Shown: positions 48,101 to 62,652 of the stretch, in pieces
Layout of the letters: every line of letters starts with the position of its first letter
Numbering within the stretch: the first letter of the stretch is position 1
Origin: Osmia lignaria lignaria
Lineage: Eukaryota; Arthropoda; Insecta; Hymenoptera; Megachilidae
NCBI RefSeq assembly: GCF_051020975.1
Contig: NC_135034.1
Location: 4,340,001 to 4,404,000, forward strand
Reading direction: 5' to 3'
DNA: 64,000 bases
Position numbers and translations under genes: made by a program
The notes under the pieces: model-generated
What the model was told of the DNA's origin: nothing
The model's database searches: none
What the model saw: the letters and a program-made list of their open reading frames with translations, nothing else

Positions 48101-51100
48101 AACAGAGGATATTGCGACTTCGGTGATGTACGATCTTCTGAAACATCCTTTAAGTATCTTCTACATTTGGCATCGGAACTTTAGCAGATTTCCAAGAATT
48201 CCGAGAGTATGTATTTAATATTTTTAACACTGAACCAAACTCAGACTTAAATAAATTCACTTATCATTGACTTATACTACTTATTCCTGACATATGGATA
48301 TAGGTATTACTCTTATACAAATTTTCTATTTCTAATATCTCGATTAGATTAGCATTAATTAATATCCAATATTGAGAAAAATTGGATGATTCAATAAAAT
48401 TCTAATATTTTTTCCACGTTTTTATGTTTCGAATTAAAATACAGGCTGCATGGATTTTTTTCTGATAGGAAGAAAGTTTCATGATCGACGTCACACGATC
48501 GCAAACTTTCTATCTCGATGATTTTTATTCGAAACGAAAGGTAAGCTTTCCGCTAGCAGAATTAATTCGAAAGTTTCGAATGGATCGATCGGTCGACCTA
48601 CGTACGTAACGCTGCTTCCATCGCATTTCCTCAATTTCCTGCGGCATTACATCACGAAATAAGCGAAATACCGTGGAGCGACGTTTACCTAACGTACGAG
48701 CGTCCGACGATAATGGACCGGCCACCGAGACACAGGACCACTCGTTAACTTTCGACGTTTTATCGCGAATACCCTGGCAATGTGTGCACGAGCCAGCAAC
48801 TTTGCCGAGCCATCACGTAACTCGTGGATCCTCGAAACTCTTTGAAAAAGCTCTTCGCGACCTCGATACTACCCGTTCCGACTAAACGAACCTTAATCAT
48901 TCGAAATTCCACCGCTTCTCTTTCTACCTTCCGTTTCGATTTCGAGTCGCACAATACTTTTCGTGATTTTCAATTTTTGTAACTTACGAATTCAGTCATT
49001 TTTCAAAAGGGTTTTGATTCGTATAGTTCATCAAACGCTATACGCGCTTCTGACGCACGAAAGAGTTGAACGAAATCAATAATTCGTTTCATTCTCGCGT
49101 CTAAGCCGCTTCCCGGCAACTTTTCATTCCGCACAGCGGCAGGGCGAAACGTAATTAATTTTTCCCATATCCTCTCTCGTCGCGCGGTGCCATCGAATTC
49201 GACGTTTTAACGACGAAATCTCGCATCGTTAACAGCGCTCACTAATTATCGGGCGACACGAGGCGAGTTAACGAGACGGCAAGACAGAGACGACAGAGTC
49301 AAAAGTCTTTTGTCCCCAAGCGCTCTATTTTTTTCTCCTCCCCTCTTCTATACGTTCCCACGCGTTCGCGGAACGAACGTACACGCTGACTGCTTGAATA
49401 TTGTACATTTTTAAATACATATTTCCAACCTCGTCGGGTCCCTACAGGCTCGTCGAAGAAAGGAACAAACGCGTAATTACGCGTGTAATTTACAACTCGC
49501 TAATGAGAGCCACAGTTGTGCGTTACCAAGCTGAATGCTCCTGTTTGTACAATGTCGACGGTGTGCATCGTGTTTGCGGATTCCTTCTTCAAAGCAGTGC
49601 TCAACCGACCCCCGACCGACCATTTCGCAAACACGAGTTTTGTCATCGATCAAAGCGCAAATTCTCCTCGAAATATGCTCGATTTTAATAAATAATAGTA
49701 TAAATAACAATATCAGTAAGACTAGGTTTTCATTAAATTCCTATCGTACTCCGTTTGCGCGATATTCGTACGCCGCAGTGGAATGGACCCATGTTTGGTC
49801 AGACGTGCAGGGTAAGAATATTAGCGCGGACCGCCGCAGTAGAAATATCAATATTAACCGCAGCGCTGCATAATATAGCTAATTGAAGACGCTAAAAATT
49901 ACTGCCCGAATTAAATTGCAAAGTATTATGACTATTTAATATTTTAGTTGAATATTTCATGGCGATACTTGTTAACGCTGGTTAAATTTAATTAAATCTC
50001 TTATCCTAATAAAATTAAATAAAATTCTTGCGCTTTCAATTTTCAAGGTGTTTAAGAATACTTGTTAGTTTTCAAAAATTTTCTATTTTAAAATCGAACA
50101 AATACTCGCGTTAACCTACATCGTTCTCGAGCATCACACGAGCTCTCCCGGCCAGAATCACCATTTCTCTGCCAGTGATTTTTATCCCCGATCGAGTTTC
50201 AACTCCGTCCAACTCACCGTAATAAATCCGTCGTTCTGGCCCGGTTCGATTCTCGCTCGTTGCATTACAACCACCCGGGGCGTCGTAAATAAATAAGGGG
50301 GCGAGTCCCTTTCCGGGTATTAAAAATGCACTTTACCCGATGAATCTTCGGAAGCGTAGCAGAGCGGAGCAACAAGGTGGTTCGCGAACAAACCAGCCAG
50401 TGTGCAAAGTCAACAGGGATGTATGAGAGCGTGCCGGATCCCCGGGCTGCACGCAACCGCCGTTTGGACGTCGGTAAACAACCGACCAAGAGAGAGCTCG
50501 ATGGTGTAAACCTGCTAAGAAAACATTCGAACAAGGGGGAGAGGGAGAAGGGGGGAACCACCACCCGCGAATACCGAAACCCCGCGGGGAATCTTCCGCA
50601 GGCAAGAACAACGATGCAAACATGTAAATCACGCGGGAATCCTTTGGAATCAACGGGAAACCTTGTCCGATCCATGCAACCCTTTCGCCCGCGAAACATC
50701 TCCGTAAACATTCATTTGTAAACTGTGTACACGAAACATTATATTACGGAGCTCAAAGTTCTATCGTTAGTTTCAATCGTTACTGTTCAAAAGCTACGAA
50801 ACGCATAATTTCGCATCGATTTCTAAATATCTGCTACGGTGTAACAAGGCAAACCATTCGACGGCCCCTGGACCGGAACTACTAGCTCGATTCAATTCAA
50901 AGTTTCGATGAGTTGCGGTTTTGCGATTAAGAAGCCGAAACACTGTTCGCTTTCGGTTATCGCCGCTGTCGGTGTCCCGTTTTTTCAACGTAGGAATTTC
51001 GTCGTCGATTCGATCGAGGCAACTTCGATACACGAGCAAACAATAGTCGTCGACCAGAAGCGGAGCACTCGATGGAGATCGTAAATTACAAAATGGTACA

Positions 51101-54100
51101 GGACTTTTGACGCAAAGTGTGAACTTTGTGATGTGCACAGTTTCCGTGTTTCATAATATGCAGAATTCCAGAATAAACGGATGTAATTCGTTCATCTTTC
51201 TCGAGGCTGGGCAAACTTTTGACGCGCAATTAGACGTCTGGTGGTGCGACGCGTGACGAAAGTGGAAATGTCTAAGCGTTTTCGGAAGGTTGTCGCGTCG
51301 CACGTGTCTCGGGCGGACACGCGCGTCTCCCGTAAATTATGCGAGGCTGCACCAGGGAACGCGAACCCTTGACACATTCGTAATTCACGCGGAGGACACG
51401 CGACAACGCGCGGCTACATTCGGTCAGCATTTCGGATTCCGCGTCGTGTTTATCGTAAAGCCCTCTTGTAATGTGGCGTGTAACAGAAAGCGCGCGTGCT
51501 CCTCTGCTGGAATCGCAGCATTTGCATGCTAACGAAACGGGATGAAACTCGGCCTTGACGCGTCGCAAAAAGATGCGAACAAGATAATAGGGGATCGCGG
51601 TGGCTGGCCTGCGAATGGGACACAGGCCGTGTTCCATGGAATTGAATTCGTTGGAAACGCGTTGTGTTTCGGTTTCAATTCACTATTTCGGTATCGAATT
51701 TATTGATCGACTCGCCTAGCTGGTCGAAACGCTCTCGCAATCTGACGCTTCCGTTGCAACAAACTTTTCGAATTTTTCACCAAGCTTTTTTTTTCTGATT
51801 CAGGAGAGGATCTATGAGCTTGTTGCCCTTTTTTTTTGGAGTAATTCTGAATTACTTGAAAACTCGGAGGATATGTATTTCAAGGAAAGCCAGGATGAAT
51901 AGGAATTTAAAAGTCATAAAAGTCGGCAAGGGTAATTTGTCAAAATGGTACTTTCCCGATGGTAACGAGGGAAATTATGCTCTCTTATCGCTTCCAACTT
52001 GCGTGACACGCTAATTCACCGCAATGGTACCGCAGAACTTTCGCGCCCACGGAGTCGTTCGTCTCGTGTCGCGCTTTTGCTGTTCGTTTCGTGGCCGGGC
52101 CCGATATTCGCGGTTTCAACGCGGCACCTTGCGTTAAAAATGACCCCCGACGGCTGACGGCGAACGACATTCCCGCTAGCCACGACGATTATTTTCGCTA
52201 ACTGTCGCGGTTAGCCGGCGCGTTAAACGCTCGCACGTTTCCTATGCTCGGTCGAAATGTTCTCGGTGGTAGCCCTTTAATCGTCCATTTCGCGTTTTAA
52301 CCGTTCCAATTCGAAATGTTAAGAGCTGCGTATTCCAACGCGACAATTGTCATTTAAATTCGATCAGATTTTTCCGACAGGACTGTTCAATTTATTTCGA
52401 ATTTCTACAAAATAATTGCACGAAACGACTATTTTCAAAAAGTAAATCGAGGTGGAATTTCGATCGTGATATCGGCAAAGTAGAAATTATATTAATCGTG
52501 ATAAAGTGACTTCACGGAACCGACACAATGTTGGAAAATTACGTGCACGGATGTTAAACATCGTAACGGACCGCGTAATAACCTCCCTTGCCTTCGGGAC
52601 GATAATGTACCATGGTCTCCTCTACTAAATGCGTACAGTGTAAATGACGTACAGTCCCGTGACTTAATGGTGCACCAGCTAACTTCGCTGCCTTTTTCAT
52701 TTTTCAAACTTGCAAACTAGAATTTGGAAAATTAAACCTTCCAACAAATTCGCGGATTACCAATCTTTTAATTTCTCAAACCTCTCGAATTCTCTAATTT
52801 CCAATTACAAACGCGTTCTCAATTATCCAACACTTCGTATGCATAGGGTGCAACAGCTGTTGCATCGGCAACCGGCAGAAAATAGATCCATAGAATATAC
52901 TCATATCATCGGCTAGGGAAAAATTGAAACGGCTAGTATCTCGGGTTCGATATCAAGACACACATGCAGGGGAAATGTGAGTACACGTGTGTATGAAGCC
53001 ATTACACGTTTCGCAAGCCACCGGGTTTGGATTATGCCCGTCTCGTGTACACACACCAGGGTACGTGTTACCGTGTGTTAGACGATTTTTCAGCCAGCTC
53101 TCCCAGCCACATCGCTATATCGAAGATTTTGATTTATCCCGAAATTTGAATAACATGAGAGAGCAATGCCTCCGCGAGGCGTTACGAGCTTCCGCGTTGT
53201 ATCGGTTTCTAGATAAATTTACAATTCCGCTTGCGGTGCACCCCGAACCCGCCTTACTTTCTTGCACCATTTTAATTGGTGATTTTCCTACCCCTTCTGC
53301 GCACGCGTATTCATTTTCTTTTCCAAAGAAATCGCTGTGTCGAATCGTGCAGGTATTTTTAACCGTGCAAATATTTAATCTGCTGAAATCGTATTATTTT
53401 TCGCATAAAAAATTGTGCAACGTTTTCAAGATTTTTATTTTCACAAAAATGTTTCATTTTCGATAACGAGCCCCAAGCTTCTCAAAAGTCAACAATAAAA
53501 CTAAAGGAGAGTGGAAAAAGCGACACGCTAGAAGCGGAAATTTCTTATTGCACATTCCAGGTGAATCCGGCTGGAAATTCTAATTGACATTTTTAATGAA
53601 TCCGCCCCGTCAACCCTATCGAAGCGGGGCTGGAATTGTCGTTTCCGTTTGCCTGATAAAAGTATGCAGTAACCGAGAAGTTTATCGATAAGTTGTAAAG
53701 TTCTCCTGTCCCGACGTTTATTTAAACTAGACCCTTTTATACGAATAAAATAACGTAGAATTTTTTTGAAACATTTTGCCCGAACGTGAACCCACGTGTT
53801 ATGGATTTCTCGGTGAAAGCGACGACGAGTTCGTCGATCCCGAAAGTACTTAAGGTCTCTTCCGTCAGCAAGACGGTCAAGACGTCGCCGACGATCGTAA
53901 ATGGGCCTCGATGCGAACATTTTCTTCTTCTACCCTACAACCACCCTATAATGGCACTCGTAATTCCGATATTCACCCTGGGATCCTCTCCCCTATCTCC
54001 CCCTTCCGTGTCGTGAATAAAACCCTCTAAACGGCTGTAAAAAACGAACATATCGAGCAGAATTCAACGCTAAGGGTGCATCCTTTTATAATACCGTTCG

Positions 54101-55670
54101 TGCCATCACCCGGTTACAATGTTGAAAACATGCAAATCGATACGAAGCTTGTAAATAATAATGGACGAGTCGTTTCTGACCGATGATTTTTTGTCAAATT
54201 TTCCGATTTAAATTACCTCTATGTTTCTACCATCCCACTTGCACCGGTGCAACTCGTTACCTGTCGTTTCCCTCTGTTCTGTGTTTCCAACAATCCGAAT
54301 ACGAGACAACAACGAGGCTCGTGCTCGTGAATATTCAAAGATATCCCCCAACGAACGTTCGCCGCATTTTCATCGTATTAATCTAAATGAAAAGCAGTGA
54401 ATAATAATACAAAAAATATATACGCGTACGTACATACACGGTTCTGCTTTAAACGTGTAATATTTCGAGCACGGGAAAATGTCCATGTAAACGAGAGGAT
54501 TAATTTATCGGCTGCGGCTTAATATTGCCGGAACGTAGCGAATGTTATCACGCGTCATAAACACTTATCGTATTCGATATTCGTCCAACACCACGGTTAG
54601 CTAAAATGTCCAGCGTTTTCGATCTCCCTTCGTCCGATTGAATACGCATTTCTGAACGTTCGTTTAATGTTATAAATCATCGGTCACGATAACGGTGTTT
54701 CGTCGGGGCCAACAGTTTCTGACGTATTTAAATGAAACGCGTGAAGCTGAGAAATCATATTATGTAATAACGCGTTGTCAAAGAGAAAGACGAGAGCGCA
54801 AGTGCCGTGCGTCGCCGACCTTCCGGACGGATCCTTGGTAAATGCCTCGAGGAGTAACTTGAGACAGGTGGAAGAATTTCTAAGTTTCCTGCGACTGGGG
54901 AACTCGAAGAAAATTAACTGAGAAGCCAGTGAAGCAAAAATAACGTCGAACACCGACGCGGCAGAGTAAATTAATAAGTTTTGGGATGGTGCCAACAAGA
55001 GGTTGGTATAACCGAAGAAGCTTTTCTTAAAAGGGTAGGTGGAGAATGTTAAGCGACTGGTCGCTTTGTCGCGCGGCTAGAAACGACTGGCAATTTGGAA
55101 CATCCCCGAGCTGGTGGACGATAAACGTTTCACGGTGAAATTTTACGAAAAACTCGGCTGGATCGCGATACGACACGTACCGGATCGCATTTATTCTCTC
55201 TATATCTGACGGTGTAAAACGCTTTCGGATATACGGGTCAGCGTGAAAGATGCGGCAAATTTTTCCTTTCTTTCCTCGCGTTACCAGATGAAAATCGTTT
55301 CCACTGTACTTTTTATCTGAAGAACAATAAATTTTCTTATCTACACGTAAATGAATTCTTGAATAAGAAACTTATAGACAGAGTAATGCGTTGAAGAAAT
55401 AAAGGGGATTTTCTCAGGAGATAGTTAAATAACCTTCTAGCATAACCAAAACGATCATGGATTTCGCTTCAACCATCCGTGCTAATGAGCACAATGCTAG
55501 TGGTCGAACAATGAGCAATTCAGAGACACATACTGCTTCTCTGCCTCGTGCTCGCACATTTGCACCCTCTTTCCACTTCGAATCGCCTCTAGTTGCCTCT
55601 TGCACCCTTTCTTCAGGAAATAATGGCTGGTTAGAAACTTATTTCCAAGTCGAAAATAAGTCCAACAATA
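42126..55670. other. Upstream or 5' intronic region of the rhomboid gene
   Basis: I see no confident exon over 13 kb. Around 42350-42480 the sequence is rich in GAGA-type repeats (GAGAGAGTG, GAGCGAGCGAGAG), which in insects often mark promoters or 5' UTRs, so a non-coding first exon of the rhomboid gene may lie there. Beyond that the DNA is CpG-rich, AT-leaning non-coding sequence with short random frames. Open frames near 50265-50721 overlap on both strands and show no family signature. Confidence 0.4.
42350..42480 (-). promoter_or_regulatory. GAGA-rich tract, possible rhomboid promoter or 5' UTR
   Basis: Dense (GA)n and GAGCGAGC motifs lie about 225-355 bp upstream of the rhomboid ATG-containing exon, which itself follows an acceptor. 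GAGA tracts recruit GAGA-factor-type proteins in insects. Position and composition are the only evidence. Confidence 0.2.
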
Positions 55671-55676
55671 TAGAGA

Positions 55677-55925
55677 TAGTTGAATTTTTAAATAACATTT
55701 AATAATATTGAAAATTTTCTTGCAATTTTTATCTCTCAATTTTGTTGAAAATCAACAAAAATAATAAACTGTCTGTTAGTTGAATTTTTAAATAACATTT
55801 AATAATATTGAAAATTTTCTTATAACTTTTATCCCTCAATTATCTCATCATATTGAATTTGTTTTCTATAGAAAATGAATAAAAATAATAAACTGTCAGT
55901 TAGTTGAAATTTTAAAACATTTTAA
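55677..55925. repeat. Three AT-rich tandem repeat copies (about 100-124 bp)
   Basis: The block starting TAGTTGAATTTTTAAATAAC at 55677 recurs at 55777 and, shortened, at 55901. The middle copy carries about 20 extra bases (near ATCTCATCATATTGAATTTG). Each copy ends with AATAATAAACTGTC. Confidence 0.8.
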
Positions 55926-58900
55926 AAATCGTCAAGTTATGATATTATAAGCCAACTAAAATGAAATGGTTGAACAATGGCGATTCATGCATTGTTAACG
56001 TCCTATTGTGCTCGTTTTCGATTTTCCACATTGTCACAGGGAAACGGTTAAAAGTAATGAAATAAAATTGCCGATGAAACATAAATGGGAGAGTGTTTTC
56101 AATATTTAATTCATCGCAACCTTTCGTATACTGAAAACCAGCTATGATTAATGATAAAAAAAAGATGAAAGTTTAATTAGCAAGTCGAAAAGGGTAGATC
56201 GAAGAGAAATACTAATTATGTAATAAATACAGGATGCGTTTTCTTTCGAGAAATTTCATTTAATTTGCCTCGCTAACGGTATTTAATTAACTCGTAACAA
56301 TCGCTATCGCTGTTATAGTGTCGGTAGTCTGTTGCAAATTCCGGATCGATAGGAGAGATGCTTGAAACCGACACCCTCAGACGATGACTCGAGCACGACG
56401 TAATAACACCTTAATTACCGATGCTGTTACAAAGCAGTCAATTGTTCCATTAATTACGAACTATCAGCACTTTATTAGAGAGACTTCTACTAGGAAAATA
56501 CCTTATCAAAGATGTTTTAATTGCAAGTTGTCAAAGGAAACGAGATCGATCTTATAAGGAGTTTGACACAATTTTCGAAACACAGATCCGACGTGAAACA
56601 ATGGAAAATGTTTAAAAATACTAATTTTGCAAAATTTCAATTTCAAGGAATATTCTTCGCGCTCTCAGCTATTAGGTGAACAATGACCGATGAATCATGG
56701 AGGGTGAAGATTAAGATAACACGGTGACAGTGGATTGCACGTGACGGGTTAACAGGAAGCTCAAGGAGGCCAGGTTTCCAGCCATGCAAATGCTTTAGTC
56801 CATTCGATCGAGCCTTCTCACCTCGACTATAATCATGTTAATTAATTGGCTGCCGGTTCACCTTGCTAGCTGCGGTTCACGAGGGATACGCTGCGGTCGG
56901 TCTGTTGGTTGGCAAGCTTGTCTCTAGTTTCGGGCTGGCTGCCTCGAGGACGTAACCGTTGTCCTTGCACCCGATCATCTCGCTGCTACCAGATGAAAGA
57001 GAAATTACCCCCCATTATGCTCCCCCTTATTGAACCCTAATTTTCCGCACAAAGGAAGCTCGACCATCGAACGCAACGACTACCTTGCTAGCCTAGATAA
57101 CGTTACTCTACACTTTCAACCTGGACCATCGAGTTCACAAATTAGACCGTCCCTCTTTCACTTGCACCCATAAGGAAAGAATTCAAACAGAAAAATTGAT
57201 TGTCATTCCTTTGCTCGTTCACCGAAGAAACAACTACACTTGCTATCTTCCAGCTTTTCAATTGAACTCGTTTCCTCCTCCATCCGTTTTCAGATCCGAT
57301 AAAAAGTTTGCCGGAAGTAACGTCCGTTCAGCGAAGCTCCTCCCCTTATTTTTAACTTTCGAACACACTTACGTCGATCTCTCGGAAGTTTGTTCGAGTA
57401 TTTCCAGACGATGCAACGGAGGGGCGCGACGCGGCGCGTCGGTGGAGAAAAAGGGGTAAGCGGGAATCGTATGTCACACGTCATCGTCGATGCTGTTTTT
57501 CACGTTCGAATGAAGGAAACCACGTGACGGACGAGCGTGCGCGGAGACACACGAGACAAGCTCGAGTTTGGATTTCAGTCTGGGTGTCGTAGTTCAAAGC
57601 ATCCACGACCCTGTTAAATCAATACCTCTATCGTCAATGGACACTGGACACTGCCCACCGACACTGGATACCCTCGTCGCACGATAAACAAAGTGACAAA
57701 AATGGAAACTAGGGAATCTGTATTCGTTTATCGATCGAATACGACGGATGAAAATTTCCCGATATCTATGATTCATTGATATCGCGATTAAATTTCCTTA
57801 AATTATCCACTGTCTGATAGTTAAATTAATTGAATCTGTTTAGGGGATCATGGGACGATCACGCTGACACAGAGGGACGCTTAGAATTTTGCTAGAGGAT
57901 CAACGTGGCTTGTCACAGTTTCGTTTCATCGTTAAATCCACTCGACGCGACGCTTTGTGGGATCAAGCGAATCGATTTTCGGATAAGACACGATCGTCCA
58001 GCTGGCGAATGACTCTTCATAGAAGCTTACGGTTTAACGTATAATGAAAGGCAACCGCGGATCATTTATCTCGTTTTAAGAGAAACTTCGTTTCACGGAT
58101 AATTTAACCAGGGAGATCTCCATTGGCTTAAATTTTCATTCGTCCAATTTAAAATAACGAATGTTTCAATTATTGGAATTAATGTAAAATTGGTTGACCG
58201 AAAGGAGTATCGAATGGAATATAAATTCCGTTTTTTTTTTCGCTTTGTATGGGTGGTGATTGACAAGCGACGCTATCGTTTTCACCCCTTTTTCCTGGTA
58301 AATAGATAGAACGGACAGCGTGCATTCAGAGAACGTGGCCCCGTGAAAGGGATGCATTCGTCGCAAAAGGCGGGTCGATAGGAAACTGATAAAAGGGGTG
58401 AAAACACGTAATGGGATACGTCGCGGAAGCAAGACGATATTTCGACTTCTAAAGCGTATTTAACGTAAATTTAAACGGGACATTTCTTTGGAACATCGTC
58501 GCTACTTGAACGTCCAATTACGATTCCGGAATGGCAAAGGGGCAAAGAGTCAGAGAAAAAAAAATGAAGAAGAAACGGAAACACTTGTTTCCATTAAACA
58601 AGTATTCGTAGAGAACAACCGAACTAAATCCTTAATTCGTTTCAACGCCACCGGCAGCCGTTTTCATGGAAGGGAAAAACGTTGGAAAAACGGAACGCGG
58701 CTCGTTAACGCGAGGAAACTCCAGCCGGAAATCGGACGTTTAATTTGATTAATCGTCCGGAGAGTCTCGAAGCAAGCAGGTGCTACAACAGCCTCCGGTA
58801 CGCGAAGGAATATTCTTCGAGAGAAACAGGAGCGAGGGAGCGTTTAATTAAATTAACGTTAGCTGCCGCGAGTCTTCGCTTACAATTACACGCTCCAACA

Positions 58901-61900
58901 GGGGACCGGCTAATCGTCGGACAGGCCACGACGGTTCAATTAGTCAACGAAACCCGTGAGAACGAAGAAAGACTGACGTTACTATTGCTGGATGAGTGAT
59001 TCTCTTGTTTACCGGTTCAGAAAGGAACAAATGTTTTGATAAATTATGAAAAACTACTCTCATTATCGTATTCCTGTTCCTGGAATGTATTTTTATTACT
59101 CGAAACACCTTGCAGTTGATCAAACATCGCCATAAATCAAACGCAACATTTCTACAACACCAGAATGATCTTTCAAACGAACAAACCCGTCTTTATCTAC
59201 AAAGCTTTACTTCCATCCTTACTCTTCCTTTCGTCAATGTCAGAAGCAGTTGCTTCGCCTCACAAATTCATCAACTCCATTCAATCCCTGTCTTCAACCT
59301 GAATTCAACTAGTTATGAACAATTGCTATCGAAATATACTTTGTCGTTACAACTTGTTAACATTTCATTTCCCTTATTCCTTGATTATAAGATGATAGTT
59401 TTATATTTAAGAAATCTATGGAACCGAGCCATTCGCAGTTAATAAATAAAATTTTTAGAACTGAAAATGAATGGTTGAAGGAAAGATCGTTTATTAACGA
59501 CGATTTCCGTTCTAGATTCAGTAAAAATTGAACCGCTGCCATTTCCCCTGCCACCGCCTTAGCGAAAGCTTATTTTCCTTGGTGGTGTTTCATCGGCAGC
59601 TACGCGGAGAACTTTGCATCCAGCGGAGCTTTTTCCAGGGATTTGCTTCGCGACGGATTCTCCGAAGCTTTTTCGCCTCGTTCCACGCCGACGACTTCAT
59701 TTTCCCGGATTCGAGACAGAGCCTGGCCGATTCCAAGCAATTACGCGAAATTTCTCGCCAGTGTTCGTAACGCGATCCAACAGACAATGCGAATAAGTTA
59801 ATTGATCCTTCTGTTCAGTCTTGCCCACATTTGACTCAATTGAAACAATACAAAAGAGAATTTTCCCAAATTCCAAGTTTTAAATATTCAGAAGTTGATT
59901 TTTCAAATTAACAAACACAGAGGTTGTTCGAGCTAAAGTTTCTACTTTAATTAATTAACTATCCACGGTAAAAGATATTGATCTTTTCTCTATTTTCATG
60001 GAATAATCTCGTTTCCATTCGGTCAATATTTGCCCTGATTTCGTTACCTCCGCGATCGCAACCGCGAAAGAAATCGAAAGAAGAGAAAAAGCTTACCAGT
60101 CTTTGAGTTGAGGAAAAAAAATTGCTGGTTCGTGAGCTAATTATTATTTGAACTTCATCCAAGTCGTTATCCTTCCACGAAGTTAATTACCATCCTTCGA
60201 CAGGCAAAGAAGGCGGGAATGACGGAAAGAATTGTAATTGCTTAGCCCGAGCTTTGCTCGAAGAAGAAACTCGTACAAGAAAAAAGTTAAAATCATTCGT
60301 CTCCTTCGTGTTCGTAGCAGAATAAAGGAAGATGAATGAAAAGTTGCGATCACCAGCGATTGTTGACAACGAATTCTTACGGTAAAGGCAATTTCTATTA
60401 GCAATTATTTTACGGAAAATCTCGGGAACTTTGTAGTCTTCAAAACAGCCAGCAACTAAAGCTTCCTACCCAAAAACCAATTACAGCCGGTAACTTCTAG
60501 CGACTCGCAACGAGCAACCCTTAGGTAGGAAGCCCCGGAAACGAAGCAAACTACTACCCGCGTTCATCCCCCAACAATGATTAGCATCCAGGAGGAAACT
60601 CAGTCGACCTCGTCCTTCGTAATTGATCCTCCAACTTTCCATGTATTTCAAAAGTTACTACCCGAAATGATCGTTGAACACGAGTTCGGGGGGAAAGAGG
60701 TAAAGAAAGAAAGAGAAACCCTCGCGAAATCAGGGGTGAAACGAGGGGCTCGAACGGGGTTGGCGGGATCGTGTAGAGCGTAGAGGGAAAGTTGCAGGGG
60801 AAAAGGCATCGAGGATCCTAGAAAATGATAACAGAGTCGGGACACGATGGAAGTAAAAAGGAGTCCAAAGGGGAAACCGTGCGGAGAGGATTCGCAGCTA
60901 CTATCGGCATCCAATAAAGGGAACGGAGAGCAGCTGGAATTGGCCCGATGGTTTATATTTATAGATTGAAATCCTCTTTTCTCTATACTCCCGTCTCTTT
61001 CTCTTATCTTTTGTCTTTGTCGCTTGTACCCTGTTTCTATACCGAAGCTCCAGTTTTTCGGATGCGAACAACGAATAGACTTTGACATGCGATTTTATGT
61101 TTCTTTCTATGTATAAAATGAGACTACTAGCTGAACTGTATCTGAGAATTTCTGTAAACGCATGTAGAAAATAAAATTTACAAATTTTATTTAAGTTTCG
61201 GTTTAATTCCTTTGGAGGGAGGCGAATTGTTCAATCGAAGTATTAAATTGTTATCTCGCGATTCTTTCTTCTCTTTTTTACCATTTCACGGTTCGTGGTA
61301 GCGCAATATTCCACGCTTCGTTTCATATCGGTTCGCACAATACAGTGAAGGTAAGCAAGCTTTTAGTCGGCAGTGTATTTCTTTTACCCCGACCTTTTCA
61401 TTTTTCCACTTTCCTACTTTCTTCCGCTTTCATTATCCTTTCATTGGCTGTTCGATACCCTCCCAACCTCGGACCAAGTGACGGACACTTAATTCTTTCC
61501 GTTATTTGTTTTCGAGGGTCCTCGTACCTACCATCTGGTAGCTACGAAAACCTCGAGATATTGGAACCTCTTGGAAATCTCGGAAACGATGAAAACGAGG
61601 GACGAGCATTCGAACGTTAAATTCATATCGAAGTTCTAGCAACTTATAAATTTCATTTCGTATTAGAAGAGAGGTGAACTGAATTGGAACAGCTTTAGAA
61701 TCCTAATTTACAAGACATTAAAACATTTCGTATTGAAATGAAAATTTTTAATTTTCTAGATCATTATTGTTTCTTTCGCTAATTAAGTTGCCTTGAACCC
61801 ATCCCTGATACCACCCCCGACTCACCCATTGCACCCTATTGTGGATGGAATGTGGAAATATAGTCGGTTGGGTAGATTCGAAGATCGCATGTTGACTCGA

Positions 61901-62442
61901 GGATGGCTCAAGAACGAATGAATAGACGGTCGCGCTTCGGCGCATCTGCCGCCGCTCGCCGATAATCCGAGTGCTTATGTAAACAGATTATCTCTTCCTC
62001 GAGCGTGGCTCCAGCTCTGCCGGTTTCGAACGAAATAATAACGCATAATAAACGAGAAAAATATACATTGATTGTAACTACCAAAATTCGGTAAATGTTC
62101 GGAAGGGTCATTCCTGTCAGAATCGAGCTGATTTTCTTTTTGTGTGGTTTCTTACAGTTAAAAAACATCATATTTAATATTATTATGGCAGCGCATCTAC
62201 AAAAACAATGTCAATAAATATTTTTTTAAAGGATTTTTATTCGTCGATTTTTCGAACTTTTCTTCAAGATTTCTAAAAGAAATATTCTGTTCTTTCAAAA
62301 TACAATAGACATACAAACTATTTTGACAATTCTTCATCATAAAATTGCTGAAAACTCGACGAAATAGAAAATCGGCAATATAACCAGTTATGTGGTAATC
62401 ACGTCGTCCGAAATTTGGGATATTACCACGAGCATCGTGGTA
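55926..62442. other. Non-coding stretch, nothing recognised
   Basis: No exon, RNA gene or mobile element could be supported. Open frames occur on both strands in similar numbers and lack domain signatures. Mixed AT-rich and CpG-rich segments as elsewhere in the window. Confidence 0.4.
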
Positions 62443-62652
62443 AACATATTAAATTCGTTTTGCTGACTGGGGGACTGTGCCCCCCAGACCCCCCTAATAA
62501 CTACACTAACTAATACCAATAAATATGTTACTTTGTAAATTGTGTTTATTATTTCCTTATATTAAAAATGAGTATCGGTATTGGTTGGTGTAGTACGTAG
62601 GGGAGATCTGTGGGGCTCAGCCTCACAGTCAGCCAAACGAATTAAATATGTT
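62443..62652. mobile_element. Palindromic MITE-like element
   Basis: The arms are inverted repeats: AACATATTAAATTCGTTTTG at the left pairs with the reverse complement of CCAAACGAATTAAATATGTT at the right. Pairing continues inward through GCTGACTG and, more loosely, through the C-rich and ACTACACYAACYAATACC segments. About 210 bp, no coding capacity, with a capacity to fold into a long hairpin. The family is not identified. Confidence 0.7.

Noticed and set aside
50265..50721. Long overlapping frames (148, 106 and 114 codons)
   Set aside because: Three mutually overlapping frames on both strands with no recognisable family. This is best explained by locally higher GC with few stops.
53786..54016. 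Ser/Thr/Val/Lys-rich plus-strand frame
   Set aside because: The first part looks coding-like, but the minus-strand frame over the same bases is equally open and no acceptor or domain supports it.
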